In this document: in pieces, positions 1-5,370 of the stretch
How positions within the stretch are numbered: the first letter of the stretch is position 1
Layout of the letters: every line of letters begins with the position of its first letter
Source of the DNA: RH-AL1 sp050013235
GTDB lineage: Bacteria; Pseudomonadota; Alphaproteobacteria; Rhizobiales; Beijerinckiaceae
Reading direction: 5' to 3'
Assembly (NCBI GenBank): GCA_050013235.1
Contig: JBEKFQ010000103.1
Span: forward strand, 1 to 8,387
DNA length: 8,387 nt
Made by a program: the position numbers and the translations under genes
Notes under the pieces: generated by a model
What the model saw: the letters and a program-made list of their open reading frames with translations, nothing else
What the model was told of the DNA's origin: nothing
The model's database searches: none

Positions 1-64
1 CGCCCGCGATCTCTGGCGCCAGCCCTTTTCCAAAGTGTCCATTGAAATCAAAAGCGCCCTCCAT
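1..64 (-). CDS. Possible 5' end of a gene running off the left edge (ambiguous)
   Basis: Two overlapping minus-strand reading frames are open to the window edge. One starts with ATG at 64 and reads MEGAFDFNGHFGKGLAPEIAG. The other starts with ATG at 42, reads MDTLEKGWRQRSRA, and has GGAGGG at 62-57, 14 nt upstream, which is further than usual for a Shine-Dalgarno. Either could be the N-terminus of a gene transcribed in the same direction as ligA and downstream of it. A plus-strand frame ending near 85 is also open from the left edge, so even the strand is unproven. I do not recognise a family. Confidence 0.2.
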   Translation of the reverse strand, partial: MEGAFDFNGHFGKGLAPEIAG

Positions 65-211
65 CGCACGCGATGCCGGGCTTGACTATGGATTAATATA
101 GAGATGAAGAATAGAAGAGAGCGGGAAGGGCCTCAATACATGATTGGGAGGCGATTTCGTCTAAAATATAATAATCAATATTTCAGCCGCGTTTTGCGGG
201 CGTTTCCCCGC
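65..211. other. AT-rich intergenic stretch after ligA
   Basis: No convincing gene lies here. The stretch is much richer in A and T than its surroundings, especially 90-110 and 165-185. A 5-bp hairpin (GCGGG at 196-200 with CCCGC at 207-211) directly follows the ligA stop codon. It could help end the ligA transcript, but no U-tract follows it in the ligA direction, so it is not a classical intrinsic terminator. Confidence 0.4.
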
Positions 212-2305
212 TCATTCCCCCTTGATCCGCGCCAGCCAATCCTCTTCGCTGAGCACTTCGATCCCCAGTTCCGCCGCCTTTTTCAGCTTCGATCCCGCGC
301 CGGGCCCGGCAACGACGATGTCGGTGGTCTTGGAGACGGAGCCTGCTACCTGGGCGCCCAAGCGCTCGGCCTGGGCCTTGGCCTCTTCGCGGGTCATGCG
401 CTCCAGCGCGCCCGTAAAGACCACGGTCTTGCCCGCGACCGGGCTCGTCGAAACGATCGCCTCCATCGGCTGCGGCTCGATTTCGCGCAGAAGATCGTCC
501 AGTGCGGCTTCGTTATGCGGCTCGGCGAAAAAATCATGGACGCATTCCGAGACCACCGTGCCGATATCTTGGATATTATCGATCTCCGCGCGGGCCTCCG
601 AGCCTTCCACCGCCGCGCGCGCGGTATCGCGTAGCGCCTCGAAGGTGCCGAAATGACGGGCGAGACGTTTCGAGCCGCCCTCGCCGACATGCCGGATCCC
701 GAGCGCGAAGATCAGCCGGTTGAGCGGGATGGTGCGGCGTGCCTCGATGGCCTCGAAAAGCTTCTTCACCGAGGCGGGGCCGTAGCCTTCGCGGTCTTTC
801 AGCTTCTTCAAACTCCGCGCGTCGCGCTGGGCCAAAGTGAAAATATCGGCCGGGTGCTTGATCAGCCCGTCATGGTAGAATTGCTCGATCTGCTTGTCGC
901 CGAGCCCTTCGATATCGAACGCATTGCGCGAGGCGAAATGTTTCAACCGCTCGATTGCCTGAGCCGGGCAGATCAAGCTGCCGGTGCAGCGGCGCACGAC
1001 ATCCGCGTTGCCGGTCTTTTCGTCGATTTCGCGCAAAGCGGCCGAGCCGCAGACCGGGCAAACCTGGGGAAAGACATAAGGTTTAGAATCCGCCGGACGC
1101 TTGGCCAAAATCGGGCCGAGCACTTGCGGGATGACGTCGCCCGCCCGTTGCACCCGCACCGTATCGCCCTCGCGAATATCCTTGCGCGCGATCTCGTCCT
1201 CGTTGTGCAGCGTGGCATTGGTGACGACCACGCCGCCGACGGTCACGGGGTCGAGCCGCGCGACAGGGGTGAGCGCCCCCGTGCGCCCGACCTGGATTTC
1301 GATTTTCCGCAGCACGGTCGTCGCCCGTTCCGCCGGGAATTTATGCGCCACGGCCCAGCGCGGCGTGCGCGAGATGAACCCCAGCCGCTCCTGCAGGGCG
1401 AGCGACTCGACCTTATAAACCACCCCGTCGATGTCGTAAGGCAGCGAGGCGCGTTGGGCCTCGATGGTCCGGTATTGCGCCAGCAGGCCCTCCGCGCTGT
1501 CGCACAGAACCATCAGCGGATTGACCGGCAGGCCATAGCTTTTGAAGACCGCGATCATGCCGCTTTGCGTCTTCGCCGGACGCGGCTCCGCCTCGCCCCA
1601 GGCATAGGCGAAAAATTGCAGCGGCCGCGAGGCCGTGATCGCGGAATCGAGCTGGCGTAGCGAGCCTGCCGCCGCATTGCGCGGATTGGCGAACGGCGGC
1701 TTACCCGCCTCCGCCTGCCGCGCATTGACGGCGGCAAAGCCCGCCTTGGTCATGTAAATCTCGCCACGCACGTCGAGCACGCCCTTGGGCTTGCCTGCGA
1801 GCACATGGGGGACTTCGCCAATGGTGCGGACATTGGCGGTGACGTCCTCGCCCTCGTAGCCATCGCCCCGCGTCGCCGCTTGCACAAGCACGCCGTCCTC
1901 ATAGCGCAACGAGCAGGAGAGCCCGTCGATCTTCGGTTCGGCGGTCATCGGCAACGGCTCGCTGTCGTCCATCCCGAGAAACTTGCGGACCCGGGCGCAA
2001 AACTCAGCCACCTCTTCGTCCTCGAAAATATTGCCCAACGACAGCATGGGAACGCCGTGCCGCACCTTGGCGAATTTTTCCGATGGCGCGGCCCCGATCT
2101 TGAGGCTTGGGGATTCCGCGCCGACGAATTCGGGATGCGCCGCCTCGAGCGCCTCGAGCTTCCGGCGCAAGGCGTCATAGGCGGCATCGCTGATCGTGGG
2201 CGCGTCTTCGGCATGGTAGCGCCGGTCGTGCTCCGCGATTTCGGCCGCGAGCGCCCGGTACGCCGCCTCGTCATTTCCGGGTTTGGGTGATTTGCTTCGA
2301 GCCAT
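212..2305 (-). CDS. ligA: NAD-dependent DNA ligase LigA
   Basis: This enzyme seals 3'-OH/5'-phosphate nicks in duplex DNA using NAD+, joining Okazaki fragments and completing excision repair in the cytoplasm. The 697-residue product has the full family order. An N-terminal Ia region (about 10-75) is followed by the adenylation domain with the catalytic lysine in KIDG (K125). The OB fold follows (about 335-410), with VGRTGALTPVA at its start. A four-cysteine zinc finger comes next (C416, C419, C440, C446), then helix-hairpin-helix repeats (about 460-600, including IRHVGEGGSKRLARHFG). A C-terminal BRCT domain runs from about 620 to 697. All core motifs are intact, so this is the essential housekeeping ligase. 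The ATG at 2305 matches the usual N-terminus although its Shine-Dalgarno is weak. The gene is divergent from the peroxidase gene across 66 bp, which must hold both promoters. Confidence 0.98.
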   Translation of the reverse strand: MARSKSPKPGNDEAAYRALAAEIAEHDRRYHAEDAPTISDAAYDALRRKLEALEAAHPEFVGAESPSLKIGAAPSEKFAKVRHGVPMLSLGNIFEDEEVAEFCARVRKFLGMDDSEPLPMTAEPKIDGLSCSLRYEDGVLVQAATRGDGYEGEDVTANVRTIGEVPHVLAGKPKGVLDVRGEIYMTKAGFAAVNARQAEAGKPPFANPRNAAAGSLRQLDSAITASRPLQFFAYAWGEAEPRPAKTQSGMIAVFKSYGLPVNPLMVLCDSAEGLLAQYRTIEAQRASLPYDIDGVVYKVESLALQERLGFISRTPRWAVAHKFPAERATTVLRKIEIQVGRTGALTPVARLDPVTVGGVVVTNATLHNEDEIARKDIREGDTVRVQRAGDVIPQVLGPILAKRPADSKPYVFPQVCPVCGSAALREIDEKTGNADVVRRCTGSLICPAQAIERLKHFASRNAFDIEGLGDKQIEQFYHDGLIKHPADIFTLAQRDARSLKKLKDREGYGPASVKKLFEAIEARRTIPLNRLIFALGIRHVGEGGSKRLARHFGTFEALRDTARAAVEGSEARAEIDNIQDIGTVVSECVHDFFAEPHNEAALDDLLREIEPQPMEAIVSTSPVAGKTVVFTGALERMTREEAKAQAERLGAQVAGSVSKTTDIVVAGPGAGSKLKKAAELGIEVLSEEDWLARIKGE

Positions 2306-2371
2306 GGCGTCGCCATATCATGGAGACGGCCTCGCCGAACATCTCTTCGGCCCCAAAAAGAGAGCGTCTTC

Positions 2372-2851
2372 ATGTCCTCGATCTATGATTTTTCGCTCAC
2401 CCGGCTCGACGGAACCGAAGAGCCCTTGTCGGACTACAAAAACAGCGTGCTCCTCATCGTCAATACCGCGAGCAAATGCGGCTTCACGCCGCAATACGAG
2501 GGGCTGGAGAAGCTGCAACGGACCTATGCCGGCAGGGGTTTTTCCGTGCTCGGTTTTCCCTGCAACCAGTTTGGCGGCCAAGAGCCTGGGAATGCCGAGG
2601 AAATCGCCAATTTCTGCAAGCTGACCTACGATGTCGGCTTCCCCCTATTCGCTAAGATCGAGGTGAACGGGGAGGGCGCTCACCCGCTCTACAAATTTCT
2701 CAAGGCCGCCAAGCCCGGTCTCATGGGGATTGAAGCGATCAAATGGAATTTTACGAAATTCCTGATCGACCGCCACGGCCAGGTGGTGGAACGTTACGCC
2801 CCGACAACCGCGCCGGCCGCGCTCGCGGGGGCGATCGAAGCGCTTTTATAG
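2372..2851 (+). CDS. Glutathione peroxidase-family thiol peroxidase
   Basis: This protein reduces hydrogen peroxide and organic hydroperoxides in the cytoplasm, taking electrons from thioredoxin and/or glutathione. The 159-residue protein shows the three family signatures: NTASKCGFTPQY (peroxidatic C36), GFPCNQFGGQEPG (Q70, with C64) and KWNFTKFLID (W125, N126). Together these supply the Cys-Gln-Trp-Asn catalytic set. A further cysteine, C82 in the ANFCKLTYD segment, stands where the resolving cysteine of thioredoxin-dependent members is found; yeast Gpx3 also uses C36 and C82. I therefore infer a 2-Cys, thioredoxin-linked enzyme with ordinary cysteine rather than selenocysteine. No signal peptide is seen. 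It is transcribed alone, divergent from ligA, and ends just before a palindromic repeat that may terminate its transcript. Confidence 0.95.
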   Translation: MSSIYDFSLTRLDGTEEPLSDYKNSVLLIVNTASKCGFTPQYEGLEKLQRTYAGRGFSVLGFPCNQFGGQEPGNAEEIANFCKLTYDVGFPLFAKIEVNGEGAHPLYKFLKAAKPGLMGIEAIKWNFTKFLIDRHGQVVERYAPTTAPAALAGAIEALL

Positions 2852-2860
2852 CGGGCGTCA

Positions 2861-2973
2861 GAGCATGTCCCGAAAAAGTTGCAGACTTTTTCGATCGGGG
2901 ACATGCTCCAACTCTTTAATAAAAGAGCGATTTCTTATCGCTTTGGTGGTTCCACCAAAGCGATAAGCGCTCT
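2861..2973. repeat. Composite intergenic palindromic repeat with two stem-loops
   Basis: The first hairpin spans 2861-2908. GAGCATGTCC (2861-2870) pairs with GGACATGCTC (2899-2908), and inside it CGAAAAAGT (2871-2879) pairs with ACTTTTTCG (2885-2893) around a 5-nt loop. The second hairpin spans 2924-2973. A perfect 16-bp stem (2934-2949 with 2952-2967) closes on a 2-nt TT gap, and an outer 6-bp arm AGAGCG (2924-2929) pairs with CGCTCT (2968-2973). Palindromes of this GAGCATG-type design are dispersed between genes in Hyphomicrobiales, comparable to RIME/REP elements, and this assignment is from memory. The element sits between convergent genes and its right arm overlaps the stop codon of the minus-strand gene. 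It could act as a two-way terminator. Confidence 0.8.
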
Positions 2974-3247
2974 ACCGCACATCCGGCAGAAGCGGGTTCC
3001 GGAGAAAGCTGTAGCCCGTTTCGTCCTGCGTCAGTTTCTCCATGTGGGCCTTGGCCTTGCGGCAGACGGCGTAATCATGGGTGCCGGGCCTCAGGCCATA
3101 GGAGCGGCAGCTCGCATCGTCTTGCGGAAAGGCGTTGGGAGCCATGTTGCAATCCTGATGGGCGATCCCGATGATTTCGAGGAGACAGCCGTCGGCGTGG
3201 CAGCCGGTCGAGATCAGAACGAGGACGAGTGAAGCTACCAAACGCAT
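2972..3247 (-). CDS. Small exported cysteine-containing protein, possible lipoprotein
   Basis: This is a 91-residue protein of unknown function. Residues 2-15 form a hydrophobic export signal ending in ISTGC, so C16 could be lipidated, although the residue three places before it is Ser rather than the usual Leu. Cleavage by signal peptidase I after CHA (residue 18) is the alternative. The mature part has four or five cysteines (C16, C21, C33, C47, C62). It also has a segment DDASCRSYGLRPGTHDYAVCR (43-63) of a kind seen in many small uncharacterised Hyphomicrobiales envelope proteins, with C47 and C62 a likely disulfide pair. The start is supported by GAGG 8 nt upstream, and the gene begins 12 bp after the DUF305 gene, so the two are very probably co-transcribed. 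The stop codon lies inside the palindromic repeat arm. Confidence 0.75.
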   Translation of the reverse strand: MRLVASLVLVLISTGCHADGCLLEIIGIAHQDCNMAPNAFPQDDASCRSYGLRPGTHDYAVCRKAKAHMEKLTQDETGYSFLRNPLLPDVR

Positions 3248-3259
3248 CGCAAAACCTCG

Positions 3260-3604
3260 TTATTTCGCGTTTTTCGCCAGCCATGCCTTGAGCAGGGCAA
3301 TTTCCTTATCTTGCGCGGCAATGATCTCCGTTGCCAGCGTTTTCAGCTCGGGATCCTTGCCAAATTGCAGCTCGGCCTTGGCGAGATCGATCGAGGCTTG
3401 ATCGTGGGGCAGCAGAAAGCGGGCGAAATCGCTGTCCGTGTCGCCTGTCGGCATGCTCTGATGCATCCCGATCATCTCGCCTTTCATCGCCTGCAGAAAG
3501 GCCGCATCGGCAGGATTTTCGCCGTTGTCCACCGGGGCGGCGAAACAAGGCGGCGCCAAGATCAAAGCGATGGCGGCGGCGAGTAGCAAGCGAGGAAGGG
3601 TCAA
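3260..3604 (-). CDS. Exported DUF305-family protein (TTG start)
   Basis: This 114-residue protein has an N-terminal signal peptide (hydrophobic residues 5-19, likely cleavage after CFA or CFAA near 22-23), so it is periplasmic or secreted. The rest matches DUF305: a Met/His-rich helix (M40, M44, M47, H48, M51) and then FLLPHDQASIDLAKAEL (63-79) and EIIAAQDKEIALLKAWL (93-109). Some family members such as CopM bind copper through Met and His residues, so a metal-linked role is possible but not shown. The usual MIPHHQ motif reads LLPHDQ here, losing one Met and one His. The start codon is TTG at 3604, chosen because AGGAG lies 6 nt upstream (3611-3615) and no ATG suits. It is the first gene of a two-gene unit with the small exported protein. 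Confidence 0.88.
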   Translation of the reverse strand: MTLPRLLLAAAIALILAPPCFAAPVDNGENPADAAFLQAMKGEMIGMHQSMPTGDTDSDFARFLLPHDQASIDLAKAELQFGKDPELKTLATEIIAAQDKEIALLKAWLAKNAK

Positions 3605-3690
3605 AAGCGGCTCCTGCCAAGGGCGTTCCGGCGGGATGGCCGGAGGGTTTTCCTATAGCATGGAGCCAGGGAGGGAAAGCCGCCACCCCC

Positions 3691-4224
3691 TCAAAACACC
3701 GCAGCCCCTCTCGCATTGAGCCCGGCCGAAACGCGGTCCAGCGCCTTGGCCCGCAGCTTGTAAAACGTCGCGGGCGCCCAGCCTTTTTCCCGGCACAGGG
3801 CGCGCACGGAGCGGTTGCGGGCGGCGCGGATGGCCCAAAGGCTCGTCACCAGCGCGAGGCCGCTGTCGATGGCGCGCAGATCCCGCAACCAGTCGAGCGC
3901 CGCTTCCATCCGGCCGATCTCGGCGCCGGTGGGCCGCAACAGCGCGCGATTCCGCAGATCCATGCGCTCGCGCTTTTCGCTGTCCGGCAATTCGGCCTGG
4001 GCCAATTGGTCCGCCCATTCCACTTTGTGGCGCGGCCAGTGCTGGCCGGGCGCGCGCGGCCCCCGGACGCCGGGCATGCGGTCGAGCGTCGCGAAAGCCT
4101 CGACGAGACGTTTCGCGACATGGTCCGGCGTCCAGCTCAGGGGCAAGGGCACCGTGTCGAAGAGGGCGTCCGGGAGTCCGGAATCCGCGGCGGGGTCATG
4201 GTTGAGATACATGTCAGAACCCAT
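3691..4224 (-). CDS. Phage-type helix-turn-helix protein, DUF6362-like
   Basis: This 177-residue cytoplasmic protein resembles DUF6362 proteins found mostly in alphaproteobacterial prophages. The shared pattern begins with WTPDHVAKRLVEAFATLDRMPG (31-52), followed by a WP segment (63-64). A predicted helix rich in Trp and Leu follows (107-131). A C-terminal helix-turn-helix-like end runs RSVRALCREKGWAPATFYKLRAKALDRVSAGL (138-169), similar in form to sigma-factor region 4 or small terminase DNA-binding ends. The exact role is unknown and DNA binding is inferred. Its start overlaps the end of the upstream gene by 11 bp, indicating translational coupling. A second ATG at 4212, 1 nt after the upstream stop codon, is an equally possible start and would give 173 residues. 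No clear terminator follows. Confidence 0.75.
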   Translation of the reverse strand: MGSDMYLNHDPAADSGLPDALFDTVPLPLSWTPDHVAKRLVEAFATLDRMPGVRGPRAPGQHWPRHKVEWADQLAQAELPDSEKRERMDLRNRALLRPTGAEIGRMEAALDWLRDLRAIDSGLALVTSLWAIRAARNRSVRALCREKGWAPATFYKLRAKALDRVSAGLNARGAAVF

Positions 4225-4555
4225 CGTCGAGAATGTTTTCGATCAGCCCGTCGTCCTCGGCGGCGGTGACGAGCAGCACCCGGATCAGCCCTTCGCGCGT
4301 CAGGCCGCGTTTGGCGGCGGCGGCGTCGTAAAGTTCTCCGGCTTCGGGCGGCAGGCGGAACGTGCCGACCGGCGCGTCGCGAAAGGCCAGGCCGAAACGT
4401 TGCGCCTGGTGATGCACGTTGTTGGGGGTCGAGGCGATCAAGGGATCGCCTGCGATTCTCTTGGCGTCCATGCCTTGGCCGATGAGAAAGCCGAGGCGGG
4501 CGATGCGCTCGTTGGACCAACGAGTTTTCGGGGGGAGGGTGCAATCTGTGCTCAT
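4214..4555 (-). CDS. GcrA-like helix-turn-helix protein with a second, RHH-like part
   Basis: This 113-residue protein is probably DNA-binding. Residues 13-59 (WSNERIARLGFLIGQGMDAKRIAGDP, then NNVHHQAQRFGLAFR) have the layout of the GcrA N-terminal helix-turn-helix: a leading Trp, an ExI helix, a Q/E-G turn, an IA helix, and a closing R-x-GL-x-x-R. Residues 65-110 (TFRLPPEAGELYDAAAAKRGLTREGLIRVLL and an acidic tail) look like a ribbon-helix-helix unit. Such proteins are common in alphaproteobacterial prophages; the function here is unknown. It is the first gene of a leftward pair. No Shine-Dalgarno precedes the ATG, and the predicted promoter would start transcription at or next to the start codon, so the message may be leaderless. 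An operator-like palindrome sits inside that promoter. Confidence 0.75.
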   Translation of the reverse strand: MSTDCTLPPKTRWSNERIARLGFLIGQGMDAKRIAGDPLIASTPNNVHHQAQRFGLAFRDAPVGTFRLPPEAGELYDAAAAKRGLTREGLIRVLLVTAAEDDGLIENILDDGF

Positions 4556-4561
4556 GCCGTG

Positions 4562-4590
4562 ATATTCGGTAAAATTACCTCAGCTGTCAA
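4562..4590 (-). promoter_or_regulatory. Predicted leftward promoter for the HTH gene pair
   Basis: The minus strand has a perfect -35 hexamer TTGACA (4590-4585). A 17-bp spacer follows, then GAATAT (4567-4562), a moderate -10 match. The expected start point falls at about 4555, the A of the ATG of the GcrA-like gene. Operator O1 occupies the spacer between the two hexamers, so bound repressor would directly exclude RNA polymerase. Confidence 0.55.
4568..4579. promoter_or_regulatory. Operator O1 (GGTAA-AA-TTACC)
   Basis: An inverted repeat with perfect half-sites GGTAA/TTACC and a 2-bp centre. It lies inside the leftward promoter, between the -35 and -10. It is one of six copies around the repressor gene. 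Confidence 0.75.
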
Positions 4591-4591
4591 C

Positions 4592-4603
4592 GGTTATTTT
4601 ACC
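4592..4603. promoter_or_regulatory. Operator O2 (GGTTA-TT-TTACC)
   Basis: The same 12-bp palindrome with one mismatch in the left half-site, plus flanking C and G that extend the symmetry by one pair. Its centre is 24 bp from O1. It lies immediately upstream of the leftward -35 and in the repressor promoter region. Confidence 0.7.
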
Positions 4604-4625
4604 GGATGCAATGGGGGTGTTTTTC

Positions 4626-4637
4626 GGTTATTCTACC
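4626..4637. promoter_or_regulatory. Operator O3 (GGTTA-TT-CTACC), over the repressor -10
   Basis: The weakest of the six copies, with one mismatch in each half-site. It ends 3 bp before the ATG at 4641 and covers TATTCT (4629-4634), a possible -10 for the repressor gene. Binding here would give negative autoregulation only at high repressor levels, by analogy with the weakest operator in lambda-type switches. Confidence 0.65.
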
Positions 4638-4640
4638 GCA

Positions 4641-5288
4641 ATGGAACTGCATGATGTCTTATTCCGTATCGAAAGCCGTCTCGAGGCCCTCGGTCTTTCC
4701 GCCAATCGCGCCTCGGCCTTGGCGAAAAAGCCGGATGCGATCCGCAATTTGAAGCGCGCCGTGCAAAGCGGCGAGCGGCGTGGCGTCACGACGGAAACGC
4801 TGGCGGCTCTCGCGCCGGTGTTGAAAACCACGGCGGCCTGGCTTCTCGAGGGCGTGGGGGAGCAAGAGGCCAAGGCACCCATCCGCGTCGTCGGGCGCAT
4901 TGGGGCTGGGGCCGAAATCCTGCCGGAATTCGAGCAAATTCCGCCCGAGGGCCTGTTCGAAATCGAGTTGGATTTTCCTCTGCCGCCGGAATCCGTTGCT
5001 TTCGCGGTGGAGGGCGATTCGATGTGGCCGCGCTATGATTCCGGCGACATCGTGATTTGCGGCAAGCCCGAGGCCGACGCGAATGCCATTACCGGCAGCG
5101 AGGCCGCCGTGCGGACCTCCGATGGCAAGCGCTATTTGAAAACCATCCGGCGCGGACCGGTGGCCGGGACCTTCGATCTCGAAAGCCATAATGCGCCGCC
5201 GATCCGGGGCGTGGGCATCGAATGGGCTGCCCGGATTCTGATGATCCTGCCCAGCAGCCAATGGCGCCGCGCCCTCGCGCATAGGTAA
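4641..5288 (+). CDS. CI/LexA-like repressor with S24 autoprotease domain
   Basis: This 215-residue phage-type transcriptional repressor has two parts. An N-terminal helical DNA-binding region (about 2-70, RIESRLEALGLSANRASALAKK to AAWLLEG) is joined to a C-terminal S24/LexA-like domain. The catalytic serine lies in VEGDSMWPRYDSGDIVI (S127) and the general-base lysine in KRYLKTIRRG (K167). A plausible self-cleavage bond is A89-G90 in GRIGAGAE. The spacings (38 and 40 residues) fit the family, so RecA-stimulated self-cleavage and SOS-type induction are inferred. I chose ATG 4641 because the conserved part begins there. An in-frame ATG at 4611 would add 10 residues. No near Shine-Dalgarno is seen, and a -10-like TATTCT at 4629 suggests a leaderless message. 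Three operator copies lie on each side, and the gene is divergent from the helix-turn-helix pair. Confidence 0.9.
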   Translation: MELHDVLFRIESRLEALGLSANRASALAKKPDAIRNLKRAVQSGERRGVTTETLAALAPVLKTTAAWLLEGVGEQEAKAPIRVVGRIGAGAEILPEFEQIPPEGLFEIELDFPLPPESVAFAVEGDSMWPRYDSGDIVICGKPEADANAITGSEAAVRTSDGKRYLKTIRRGPVAGTFDLESHNAPPIRGVGIEWAARILMILPSSQWRRALAHR

Positions 5289-5295
5289 GATTACC
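5284..5295. promoter_or_regulatory. Operator O4 (GGTAA-GA-TTACC), overlapping the repressor stop codon
   Basis: Perfect half-sites. The TAA stop codon of the repressor (5286-5288) forms part of the left half-site, so coding end and binding site are fused. It is the first of three evenly spaced copies downstream of the repressor. Confidence 0.75.
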
Positions 5296-5305
5296 AAAAA
5301 AGCAC

Positions 5306-5317
5306 GGTAACGTTACC
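5306..5317. promoter_or_regulatory. Operator O5 (GGTAA-CG-TTACC), perfect palindrome
   Basis: The only copy that is fully symmetric including the central two bases, and probably the best site. Its centre is 22 bp from O4 and 20 bp from O6, about two helical turns each way, so repressor dimers could bind the same face cooperatively. Confidence 0.78.
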
Positions 5318-5344
5318 TTGAACTAGGTATTTTTACCGTATACG
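5318..5344 (+). promoter_or_regulatory. Predicted promoter of the small downstream gene
   Basis: TTGAAC (5318-5323) serves as -35 and TATACG (5339-5344) as -10 with a short 15-bp spacer. Operator O6 lies between them and O5 abuts the -35. The arrangement mirrors the leftward promoter, where O1 lies between the hexamers. The short spacer makes the exact hexamers uncertain. Confidence 0.45.
5326..5337. promoter_or_regulatory. Operator O6 (GGTAT-TT-TTACC)
   Basis: The same palindrome with one mismatch in the left half-site. It sits in the predicted promoter of the downstream gene. Confidence 0.68.
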
Positions 5345-5349
5345 GCTTT

Positions 5350-5370
5350 GGCTCGACCTGGAGCCGAGCC
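5350..5370 (+). promoter_or_regulatory. Shine-Dalgarno inside a small hairpin
   Basis: GGAG at 5360-5363 stands 7 nt before the ATG at 5371 and fixes that start. GGCTCG (5350-5355) can pair with CGAGCC (5365-5370), placing the Shine-Dalgarno in the loop and the stem directly against the start codon. A second pairing with GAGCC (5361-5365) is also possible. An effect on translation is conjecture. Confidence 0.4.

Noticed and set aside
196..211. GCGGG/CCCGC hairpin right after ligA as a classical terminator
   Set aside because: The stem is only 5 bp and is followed in the transcript by CAAAACGCGG, not a U-run.
653..1660. Long plus-strand open frame (335 codons) inside ligA
   Set aside because: It is antisense to intact, motif-rich ligA sequence; its translation is Arg/Ala/Asp-rich with no recognisable motif. 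Such mirror frames are usual in GC-rich genes.
2879..3232. Plus-strand open frame starting inside the palindromic repeat
   Set aside because: It runs through both hairpins and then antisense to the small exported protein gene; no Shine-Dalgarno or family motif.
3627..3644. Hairpin TCCGGC/GCCGGA followed by GGGTTTT as an intrinsic terminator
   Set aside because: The T-run is on the plus strand, but no plus-strand gene lies upstream; in the minus direction no T-run follows. It falls in the leader of the DUF305 gene.
3331..4269. Long plus-strand open frame (312 codons) across DUF305 and the DUF6362-like gene
   Set aside because: It spans the antisense of two recognisable genes and their intergenic gap, with low-complexity composition and no motif.
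4611..4640. Upstream ATG at 4611 as the repressor start
   Set aside because: It adds ten residues (MGVFFGYSTA) encoded by operator O3 and its flank, with no Shine-Dalgarno; the conserved helical domain begins at 4641. It cannot be fully excluded.
4560..5345. Canonical alphaproteobacterial SOS box for the S24 protein as host LexA
   Set aside because: No GAAC-N7-GAAC was found, and the N-terminal half is of phage-repressor type; the local palindromes are of the GGTAA/TTACC type.
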